This document shows positions 18,584 through 25,033 of a stretch of 42,730 nucleotides of DNA, piece after piece (the first letter of the stretch is position 1; every line of letters begins with the position of its first letter). Position numbers and translations under genes: made by a program. The DNA comes from Chloroflexota bacterium (GTDB taxonomy: Bacteria > Chloroflexota > Dehalococcoidia > Bin125): assembly GCA_003228175.2 (NCBI GenBank), contig QGNQ01000014.1, positions 1-42,730 on the forward strand, read 5' to 3'. The notes under the pieces were generated by a model. It saw only the letters and a program-made list of their open reading frames with translations, did no database searches and was not told the origin of the DNA.

Positions 18584-18916
18584 CTAATACGTCCGCTGCA
18601 CGATCACCCGCTCGACGATCAGCGTCTCCTGACGTGGCCCCGACGCACGCTGTCCGGACGCCCTCCCACGCACAACCCGCCGACCTTGGCGCAACACCGC
18701 CTGCGGCCCGGCGCGGAGAGCCAACTCCACCACGGCCGCCGCCGCGATCACCGTCGCCGCCCGGCGCATCGTCGGCACCAGCGGCGCAAGGTCGGAGCGC
18801 AGTGCTGGTAGGACCGCCGGCAAGACCGTCGGGACCGCCCCGCGCCCCCGCTTCCGCGACGCGATCACGGCGCCCTCAATGACAACGGGCATGTCGGCCT
18901 GCTCAACAGCGGTCAT
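18584..18916 (-). CDS. Small protein of unknown function
   Basis: This frame encodes 110 residues starting MTAVEQADMPVVIEG, with a second possible start at MPVVIEG. It has a basic patch (SRKRGRG), a mildly hydrophobic Ala/Val helix (ATVIAAAAVVELAL, about residues 54-67) that could touch a membrane, and a Gln/Arg-rich C-terminus ending ERVIVQRTY. I recognise no family. Coding is supported by codon use like its neighbours (mostly G or C third positions) and by a TATACT box placed 6 bases before the ATG. The frame stays open upstream into the formyltransferase region, but that extension is Gly-rich shadow sequence. It sits between the formyltransferase and lamin-tail genes, 84 bases before the latter. 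Confidence 0.55.
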   Translation of the reverse strand: MTAVEQADMPVVIEGAVIASRKRGRGAVPTVLPAVLPALRSDLAPLVPTMRRAATVIAAAAVVELALRAGPQAVLRQGRRVVRGRASGQRASGPRQETLIVERVIVQRTY

Positions 18917-18922
18917 GCGCGG

Positions 18923-18928
18923 AGTATA
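18923..18928 (-). promoter_or_regulatory. -10-like box 6 bases before the small unknown gene
   Basis: TATACT on the minus strand ends 6 bases before the ATG at 18916, with CCGCGC between. This implies transcription starting at or beside the ATG. It is the same hexamer and nearly the same spacing as at cmk. Confidence 0.45.
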
Positions 18929-19002
18929 CGAACGCCACCGCCCGCAGCGGGCCTCCGTTTCGTTGACTTCCGCCCCTCCCCCAGATTCCATGCAGGCCCC
19001 GC

Positions 19003-19797
19003 CTACGAGAGCGACCCTGCCAGCGCCGCCTCCACCGCCGCCGTCACGTCCAGTGCGGGGCCACTCCCCACCGCCGCCGGGAGCCCATCGCCAGCCGCAA
19101 TCCTCCCCGACAGCGCCTGTAGCGACGCGATGATGAACGCCGGCTCCCGACGCACCCCCTCCGCCCGGATCGCGCGAAAAAGTGCCGACTCCCTGTCCGC
19201 CGCATCGACGGGCGCACTCCACAGCCCGTCCAGCCCCTCGCCCTGCAGCGCATACCGGCACTGACTCACGATCGGCCCCCGGTCCAGCGCCGTCGTCACC
19301 CGCTGCAACATCATCCCGCTGCTCGACGCGCGCTCCGCGATCAGCGCGCTGATCACGTCCTGCCACGTACCCACCGGGCCCCCCGGCGCCGCCGGGTGCA
19401 GGTTGAGCAGTGGAATCGCCGCACACAGCGCCGGCGTCGTCACCAGCATGTAGCCCGCCAGCATCCCCACATCGGGCCTGAAAGGCGCGACAATCTCCGC
19501 CACCGCCCGGTCGAAGTCCTCCCGCCACGACGCCAACGCCTCCCCAGGCCGCGACACCGCCCCCCCCACCCGTCGCCGCCACGCGCCCGACGAAATCGTC
19601 ACCAGCGGCGTCCCCGCCGCCGTCACCGCATCCAGAAACGCATCCGTGTTCGCCGACTGCCCCCGCTCCCGATTGCAGAACACCACCACGATCTCGGCGT
19701 CCAGCCGTCCCGACGCGATCGCCGCCTGCGTCGACGCGAACAGCAGCCGCGAACTCGTGCCCTTAGCCGTCGCGAACCAGGCGATGCGCAACGTCAC
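19003..19797 (-). CDS. Divergent formyltransferase related to PurN (phosphoribosylglycinamide formyltransferase)
   Basis: The 264-residue protein has a formyltransferase fold. An N-terminal RIAWFATAKGTSSRLL stands where PurN has a SGxGSN loop. AEIVVVFCNRERG follows, then the catalytic NLHPAAPGG, holding the Asn and His of the N-x-H pair. LDRGPIV keeps the catalytic Asp equivalent to E. coli PurN Asp144. The PurN His before this Asp is replaced by Gln (GMMLQRVTT), and the protein is about 50 residues longer than E. coli PurN. It may be a true GAR transformylase or a related enzyme acting on another amine; sequence alone does not decide. The start is a GTG at 19797, 31 bases after xseB. No other purine gene is in the window. 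Confidence 0.72.
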   Translation of the reverse strand: MTLRIAWFATAKGTSSRLLFASTQAAIASGRLDAEIVVVFCNRERGQSANTDAFLDAVTAAGTPLVTISSGAWRRRVGGAVSRPGEALASWREDFDRAVAEIVAPFRPDVGMLAGYMLVTTPALCAAIPLLNLHPAAPGGPVGTWQDVISALIAERASSSGMMLQRVTTALDRGPIVSQCRYALQGEGLDGLWSAPVDAADRESALFRAIRAEGVRREPAFIIASLQALSGRIAAGDGLPAAVGSGPALDVTAAVEAALAGSLS

Positions 19798-19828
19798 GCC
19801 ATCAACCTGCGACCGTCGCCACGCCGCA

Positions 19829-20053
19829 TCACTCGCCGTCCAGTTCCCGCAGCTCCTGGATCCGCTGCTCCGCCCGATCCAGCACCTCCTGCGCCCGACT
19901 CGCCAGCGCCGCCCCCTGCTCGTACGTCACCAGCGCCTCCTCCAACGACAGCTCGCCGCCCTCCAGCCGTTCCAGGGCCTCCTCCAGCCCCGCAACTAAC
20001 GCCTCGTAGGGCGTCTCATCACCGGCCGGTGTGCTCTTCTTGCCTGCGCTCAC
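19829..20053 (-). CDS. xseB: Exodeoxyribonuclease VII small subunit
   Basis: The 74-residue protein has the XseB pattern: YEALVAGLEEALERLEGGELSLEEALVTYEQG, shown here by its parts LEGGELSLEEAL and YEQGAALASRAQE, followed by an acidic end. It binds several-fold to XseA to form the single-strand exonuclease. Length is typical (70-80 residues). The GTG start overlaps the xseA stop (GTGA), giving the usual coupled xseA-xseB pair. Confidence 0.95.
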   Translation of the reverse strand: MSAGKKSTPAGDETPYEALVAGLEEALERLEGGELSLEEALVTYEQGAALASRAQEVLDRAEQRIQELRELDGE

Positions 20054-21408
20054 GGGTTGCTTCCATCTCCAGCATCAAGCTCGACGATGCGCGCTCCCGC
20101 TGAGCCATCGTGCAGCCGCAGTCGCACCAGATCGTCCGGCGCAAGCTGAGCGACGCTGCCGCGCACCCGACCCGACGCATCCTCAATGATCGCATACCCC
20201 CGCGCCAACGTGGCCTGTGGATTCAGCGTCGTCAGCCGCGCCTGGCTGCCCGCCAGCGCAAGCTGCGCGACCATCACCCGCGATCCGGCCAACTGCGACG
20301 CCCGCTCCACGATCGCATCGACGCGCAGCCGCGCACCGTCCACGTCCGGCAGCGCCTCCTGCAATCGCTCCCGAGTCCCGTCCAACTCCAGCTGCGCCCC
20401 TTCTGATACGCGCGCCAGGCCACGGCCCAGCGCTTGCCGCCGCTCCCGCAATCGCGCCGCTTCCTCCTCCCGGTCCGGCGCGACCAGCTCCGCCGCCGCC
20501 GACGGCGTCGCCGCCCGCACGTCCGCCACCAGGTCGATCAGCGTCACGTCGGTCTCATGGCCCACCGCGCTGATCAGCGGCAGCGCGCTCGCGTAGACCG
20601 CCCGCGCCACGACCTCGCTGTTGAACGCCGCCAGATCCTCCGCCGAGCCGCCCCCCCGCGCCACGATCAGCACGTCCAGCTCCGCCCGCCCCTCGGCCGC
20701 CACCTCATTCAGCGCCTCGACCCCCCACGCGATCGACTCCGCCGCGCCCGCTCCCTGCACCTGCACGGACGCAAGCAGCAGCAGCGCCGACGGCCACCGG
20801 CGCGCCAGCACCGTCTGAATGTCGTGCCACACCGCCCCCGCCGGCGACGTCACTACCCCGATCGTGCGTGGGTACGTCGGCAGCGGCCGCTTGCGCGACG
20901 GATCGAATAGCCCCTCCAACTCCAACCGACGACGTAGCCGCTCGAACTCCGCCTGCTGCGCCCCCACCCCCTCCGGCTGCAGCGCATCCACGTACAGCTG
21001 CAAGTCGCCCCGCTCCGCCCACAGCGACACGCGGCCGTGCGTCAGCACCTGCTCCCCCTCCTCGACGCGCACTCCTCGGTTCTCCCGACGGAAGAAGACG
21101 CACGCCAGCGCCCCGTCGGCGTCGCGCAGTGTGAAGTACATGTGCCCCGCCTGAGATCGAGAGAGGCTCCGCACCTCGCCCGAGACCCACATGTCCTGAA
21201 CCACGGGGTCCGTATCTAGCAACTCGCGCAGGTACGACGCCACCTGCCCCACCGCGTACGCAGCAATGCGCACGCCGTCGCCGGGCGCCGCAGCCGCCCC
21301 CGAAGTCGAAGTCGAATCCGACGCCGCGTATGTCGCGGCGAACTCCGCCGCTCGCGAAGGCTCATCGCCTGCGGAGCCGGGATCGTCGTTGGGCCAATCG
21401 GACGTCAT
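20050..21408 (-). CDS. xseA: Exodeoxyribonuclease VII large subunit
   Basis: XseA is the catalytic subunit of exonuclease VII, which degrades single-stranded DNA in repair. The 452-residue protein has about 45 variable N-terminal residues. An OB-fold follows (VSGEVRSLSRSQAGHMYFTL), then the catalytic core with KRPLPTYPRTIGVVTSPAGAV split as RPLPTYPRTIG and VVTSPAGAV, the GGGSAEDLAAFN motif and SAVGHETDVTLIDLVAD with the conserved His. The C-terminal coiled region ends with ATLARGYAII. It starts at ATG 21408, about 50 bases after efp, and is followed by xseB with a 4-base overlap. Confidence 0.97.
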   Translation of the reverse strand: MTSDWPNDDPGSAGDEPSRAAEFAATYAASDSTSTSGAAAAPGDGVRIAAYAVGQVASYLRELLDTDPVVQDMWVSGEVRSLSRSQAGHMYFTLRDADGALACVFFRRENRGVRVEEGEQVLTHGRVSLWAERGDLQLYVDALQPEGVGAQQAEFERLRRRLELEGLFDPSRKRPLPTYPRTIGVVTSPAGAVWHDIQTVLARRWPSALLLLASVQVQGAGAAESIAWGVEALNEVAAEGRAELDVLIVARGGGSAEDLAAFNSEVVARAVYASALPLISAVGHETDVTLIDLVADVRAATPSAAAELVAPDREEEAARLRERRQALGRGLARVSEGAQLELDGTRERLQEALPDVDGARLRVDAIVERASQLAGSRVMVAQLALAGSQARLTTLNPQATLARGYAIIEDASGRVRGSVAQLAPDDLVRLRLHDGSAGARIVELDAGDGSNP

Positions 21409-21460
21409 CGTCGGCAGCGTACCGCCCCCCCAGGCCGAGTGACCCCGCCGGCAGGCCGAG

Positions 21461-22033
21461 CTACGGAGCCGCCTCGGACCGCTCCAAGTACTGGCCCGTC
21501 CGCGTATCGATCTTCAGGATGTCGCCCGGGCCCACGAAGAGCGGCACGTTCACCGTCAAGCCCGTCTCCAGCGTCGCCGGCTTCGTCGCGCCCGACGCCG
21601 TATCGCCCTTCAGACCGGGGTCACTGATCGTCACCTTCAGCGCCACGCTGGCCGGTAACTCCACACCAATCACCTCATCGCCGGCGAAAAGGATGTCCGC
21701 CTCGGCGTTCTCGGCTAGGTAGTTGAGCGCCTCGCCCACCTTGTCCTTCTCCAGCGGCTGCTGCTCATAGCTCTCAGTGTTCATGAAGTAGTGCAGGTCG
21801 CCATCGGCGTACAGGTACTGCATCACGTGCCGCTCCACGCGCACATCGTCGAACTTGCTGCCCGCCTGGAACGTCTTCTCCACTGTGTGACCCGCGCGCA
21901 GATCCCGCAGCTTCAGTCGCACCTGCGCCGATCCGCGCCCCACCTTGATGTGCTCCCAGTCCGTCACCTGGTACAGCTGGTCGTCCATGTTCACCACGAC
22001 CCCCTTGCGCAGGTCGCCAGTCGTGATCACCAT
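21461..22033 (-). CDS. efp: Elongation factor P
   Basis: EF-P relieves ribosome stalling at polyproline stretches. The 190-residue protein has the KOW-like domain I (TTGDLRKGVVVNMDDQLYQV) and two OB domains ending VPLFVGPGDILKIDTRTGQYLERS (parts: VPLFVGPGD, KIDTRTGQYLERS). The modification loop reads KVGRGSA, so Arg33 occupies the tip where many bacteria have Lys. Arg tips are the substrates of EarP rhamnosylation in proteobacteria; no EarP gene is visible here. I chose ATG 22033 because it gives the normal length and has GGAGGG 9 bases upstream; the frame is open 60 codons further but overlaps the peptidase gene. It follows the Xaa-Pro peptidase, a very common pairing. Confidence 0.97.
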   Translation of the reverse strand: MVITTGDLRKGVVVNMDDQLYQVTDWEHIKVGRGSAQVRLKLRDLRAGHTVEKTFQAGSKFDDVRVERHVMQYLYADGDLHYFMNTESYEQQPLEKDKVGEALNYLAENAEADILFAGDEVIGVELPASVALKVTISDPGLKGDTASGATKPATLETGLTVNVPLFVGPGDILKIDTRTGQYLERSEAAP

Positions 22034-22091
22034 TCCGCGAATCCCTCCAGCCGTCCGGACGCCGCTGGCGCCGGCCAGATAACCGACAAGC

Positions 22092-23180
22092 CTAGGCGCC
22101 CACCATGCGCAGCTTTGGCGCCGTCGTGAAGTTCCGAAAGCGGCCGTTCTCCAGCACGCCCATGTCCTCGATCCGGATCCCGCCCCAGCCCGGCAAATAA
22201 ATGCCCGGCTCAACCGTGATCACCATCCCGTCCAAGAGCACATCCTCCGACGTCCGTCCCAAACGCGGATGCTCGTGAATCTCCAGCCCCACCCCGTGCC
22301 CCAGCCCGTGCCCAAACCGATCCCCGTAGCCCGCCTCCGCAATGATGTTGTGCGCGATCATGTGCGCCTGCCCGCCGGTCATCCCGCTCTCGACGGTCGC
22401 CTCCGCGGTTTCCTGCGCGCTCAGCACAATGTCGTAGATCTCCTGAAACTTCGCGTCCGGCTCGCCCAGCACAATCGTCCGTGTCATGTCTGAGCAGTAG
22501 CCGTTCACGATCACCCCCATATCGATCACGATCGGCTTGCCCGCCTCAATCGGCACATCGCGGGGATACGCGTGCGGCATCGCCCCCCAGGCCCCACCGC
22601 CGACAATCGTCGCGAACGACATCGCCTCCGCGCCGTGCTCCCGGGCGTACTTCTCGATCTCCCACGCCACCTGCAGCTCGCTCCAGCCCGGCTGCATGCG
22701 GTCCGCCACCGCGTTGAACGCCTCGTCGCCCAACTGCACCGCGCGCTCCAACGACAACAGTTCCTCGTCGTCCTTAACCGCGCGCACCCGCTCCACCAGC
22801 CCCTCGCTCTGCACCAGCGCCGGGCGTTTCGGAGCCGGCATCGCCGCAATCGTGTCGCGCAACTGCTTGTGCGCCGCCACCGTCATGTCCCCCGCCTCGA
22901 AGCCCAACTTCTGCCCCCCCAGCGCCTCCACGAAGCCCGGCAGCCATTCCGACTGGCCGCCTTCCTGCTTGTGCAGCGCGAACGCCGGCGCCTGGCTGCC
23001 CACCTGCTCCCAGTAGCGAAAGTCAGTCGCCAACCACGCCCCCTCCGCGCTCAGCAGCACCCACCCCGCCGTGCCCGTAAAGCCGGACAGGTACCGCCGG
23101 TTGTAGGGATTCGTAACCAGCAGCGCCTCCAGCCCCGCCTCCGCGATGGCGCCCCGCGCACGACTCAGGCGATCGGACAT
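22092..23180 (-). CDS. M24-family metallopeptidase, Xaa-Pro aminopeptidase type
   Basis: The 362-residue protein is a pita-bread M24 peptidase that removes N-terminal residues before proline. An N-terminal creatinase-like domain (LLVTNPYNRRYLSGFTG) precedes the catalytic domain. Five metal ligands are present at family positions: Asp220 and Asp231 (VIDMGVIVNGYCSDMTRT), His295 (HGLGHGVGLEIHE), Glu324 (VEPGIY) and Glu338 (IRIEDMG). This supports an active dinuclear enzyme of PepQ/PepP type. GAGGAG lies 6-7 bases before the ATG. It lies upstream of efp; both concern proline-rich peptides in a broad sense, and the pairing is widespread. The neighbour aroQ ends 133 bases upstream. Confidence 0.94.
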   Translation of the reverse strand: MSDRLSRARGAIAEAGLEALLVTNPYNRRYLSGFTGTAGWVLLSAEGAWLATDFRYWEQVGSQAPAFALHKQEGGQSEWLPGFVEALGGQKLGFEAGDMTVAAHKQLRDTIAAMPAPKRPALVQSEGLVERVRAVKDDEELLSLERAVQLGDEAFNAVADRMQPGWSELQVAWEIEKYAREHGAEAMSFATIVGGGAWGAMPHAYPRDVPIEAGKPIVIDMGVIVNGYCSDMTRTIVLGEPDAKFQEIYDIVLSAQETAEATVESGMTGGQAHMIAHNIIAEAGYGDRFGHGLGHGVGLEIHEHPRLGRTSEDVLLDGMVITVEPGIYLPGWGGIRIEDMGVLENGRFRNFTTAPKLRMVGA

Positions 23181-23313
23181 GCAGTACTCCTCAGCAGAAC
23201 GACCGCAGGGGGACCCATCCCCCCCCGGTTCGGACCCACACTCGTGCGGACCCCCACTCTATGGAACCCAGTGTATGGAGCCCGCAGCGCTCGGATCGAG
23301 TCGGCCGGCAACC

Positions 23314-23757
23314 CTACTTGGCGCGCTTCTCGTGTAGCAGACCCACCAGCGCGTCCAGCGCCGCCAGATACCCGCGCCAGCCCAGTCCGCTCACCACCCC
23401 CGCCGCAACGGGCGCCGTCACCGACTCATGCCGGAACGCGTCCCGCGCGAAGATGTTCGTCAGGTGCACCTCGACTACCAGTCCCGGGAAGTGCTCCAGG
23501 CCGTCGCGCAGCGAGAGCCCGTAGTGCGCCAACGCCCCGGGATTGATGATCACCCCGTCCGCGTTCTGATCCTGCTGCAGAAAATCGATGATCGCGCCCT
23601 CGTGGTTCGACTGATAGGGCCGGACCTCCACGCTCCACTCTTCCGCGCGCTTCTGCACCAACCCCTCAATCTCCGCCAGGGTTTGGGTGCCGTACAGCTC
23701 CGGCTGTCGCTCCCCCAGGGAGTTCAGATTGGGGCCCGAAATCAGGAGAACTTTCAC
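23314..23757 (-). CDS. aroQ: 3-dehydroquinate dehydratase, type II
   Basis: AroQ converts 3-dehydroquinate to 3-dehydroshikimate. The 147-residue protein has all class-II landmarks: SGPNLNSLGERQPELYG with the catalytic Tyr22, QSNHEGAIIDF, IINPGALAHYGLSLRD, and EVHLTNIFARDAFRHES with the catalytic His. Small departures from consensus (GER for GTR, ALAHYG for AYTHTS) are compatible with function. The GTG start overlaps the xerC/D stop (GTGA). The remaining visible shikimate genes (aroE, aroC, aroK) are 15-19 kb away on the opposite strand, so the pathway is split between two transcription units. Confidence 0.96.
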   Translation of the reverse strand: MKVLLISGPNLNSLGERQPELYGTQTLAEIEGLVQKRAEEWSVEVRPYQSNHEGAIIDFLQQDQNADGVIINPGALAHYGLSLRDGLEHFPGLVVEVHLTNIFARDAFRHESVTAPVAAGVVSGLGWRGYLAALDALVGLLHEKRAK

Positions 23758-24965
23758 CGTGCTACCTCCGCCGTAATCGCCGTCTCAAGCACAGCGCCGG
23801 CCTTCAAAACTGTGTCGTCTGAGTCACCATCGTCCAAATCGCCCCCAGCATCGAAGAACCCGGGGGCAAGAGACGAGTCTAGCGCGCCCTCAGCTCCCCC
23901 GACGCCCCCAGCGTTCCCGCTGACACCCAACATCGACCGACGCCGCCGCTCCCGCCGGTGAAACAACTGCTCGCTGATTCCGTCCAACGAGTGATCGATC
24001 GCCGCCCGCTTCGCGGATTCAGTCACATGCGTGTAGATCTGTGTCGTCGCCACGTTCGAGTGCCCCAAGAGCTCCTGCACCACACGGATATCGGCGCCCC
24101 CCTCCAGCATGTGCGTCGCGAACGAGTGCCGCAGCAGGTGCGGGTGCACCGCCTTCGCCAACCCCGCCGCCACCGCATACCGCCGCACCGACAGTTGCAC
24201 CGCCCGCGCCGACAGCCCCCCCCCGAATCGATTCAGCCACAGGGCGTCCGTCGCCTGCTCGCTCGACAGCTGCGGCCGGCCCTGCCGGACATAATCCTCC
24301 AGCGCCACGTAGGCGTAGTCGCCCACCAGGGCTGCGCGCTCCTTGTCGCCCTTGCCCCGCACCCGCAGAATCGCGTTCTCCCAATCGATGGCCCCGAGCG
24401 TCAGCGTCACCAGCTCACTGATCCGCAGCCCGGAGCCGTATAGCACCTCCAGAATCGCACGGTCGCGCAGCCCCCCCGGCGTGTCCGCGTCCGGCGCCGC
24501 AATCAACGCCTCCACCTCGCCCACGCTCAAAAAGTGCGGCAGCATCCGCGGCGTCTTCGGCGTACTGGCCAGGCGCAGCGGATCGCTCGGCAGCACCCGT
24601 CCTTGGAACAAGTGTCGAAAGAACGACTTGATCGTGCTGGCACGCCGCCGCAGGCTGCCCTGCGCCACGCCGTCCTGCTTCAGCCCGTCCAAGTACGACC
24701 GGTACGTCAGCCGGCTGACCTCGGCCAGCGACAACTCGCGCTCATCCAGATAGCGAATGAAATGCGACAGATCCGTGCGGTAATTGCGCAGGGTGTGGGG
24801 AGAGAGATTGCGTTGTAGGCGGAGTTCTTCCAGGTAGGCGTCCAATACGACGCCCCCGTTCTCCGCCGCTCGGGGCAGGGGTTCTGCGGTCACAACAAGC
24901 CTTGTCCGCACCCCGCCACCACGCGAGAGCGTCACTCTAGAGGCAGCGACACTGCTCGCAAGCAC
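23754..24965 (-). CDS. Tyrosine recombinase, XerC/XerD type
   Basis: The 403-residue protein resolves chromosome dimers or acts in related site-specific recombination. The N-terminal SAM-like DNA-binding domain (LSPHTLRNYRTDLSHFI) starts about residue 55. The catalytic residues are all present: Arg181 (GSGLRISEL), Lys205 (RVRGKGDKER), His276 and Arg279 (HPHLLRHSF), His302 (LLGHSNVATT) and the nucleophile Tyr311 (IYTHV). Unlike usual XerC/D (about 300 residues), it has an N-terminal leader of about 38 residues and, after the final helix, a C-terminal tail of about 65 residues (336-403): first Arg-rich, then Gly/Asp-rich. The complete active site and position among chromosomal housekeeping genes favour a chromosomal Xer over a mobile-element integrase. 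Confidence 0.92.
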   Translation of the reverse strand: MLASSVAASRVTLSRGGGVRTRLVVTAEPLPRAAENGGVVLDAYLEELRLQRNLSPHTLRNYRTDLSHFIRYLDERELSLAEVSRLTYRSYLDGLKQDGVAQGSLRRRASTIKSFFRHLFQGRVLPSDPLRLASTPKTPRMLPHFLSVGEVEALIAAPDADTPGGLRDRAILEVLYGSGLRISELVTLTLGAIDWENAILRVRGKGDKERAALVGDYAYVALEDYVRQGRPQLSSEQATDALWLNRFGGGLSARAVQLSVRRYAVAAGLAKAVHPHLLRHSFATHMLEGGADIRVVQELLGHSNVATTQIYTHVTESAKRAAIDHSLDGISEQLFHRRERRRRSMLGVSGNAGGVGGAEGALDSSLAPGFFDAGGDLDDGDSDDTVLKAGAVLETAITAEVAR

Positions 24966-24999
24966 AGCCTGACAGGTCGTCGTAAAGCACGCGTTAAGT

Positions 25000-25026
25000 G
25001 GTCCACCCGCCCATCTGGTGGAGACC
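25000..25026 (-). terminator. Imperfect hairpin after topA, possible terminator
   Basis: Seven bases beyond the topA stop codon, GGTCTCCACC can pair with GGTGGACC (one bulged T) around a 9-base loop. The downstream strand shows ACTTAACGCG, with little T-richness, so efficiency is doubtful. It lies in the 68-base topA-xerC/D gap, which otherwise shows nothing recognisable. Confidence 0.3.
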
Positions 25027-25033
25027 CGGCCCG

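Noticed and set aside
23754-24965. Tyrosine recombinase as an integrase of a mobile element
   Set aside because: It is flanked by co-directional core genes with overlapping stops and starts, there is no tRNA or attachment duplication, and it has Xer-type motifs.
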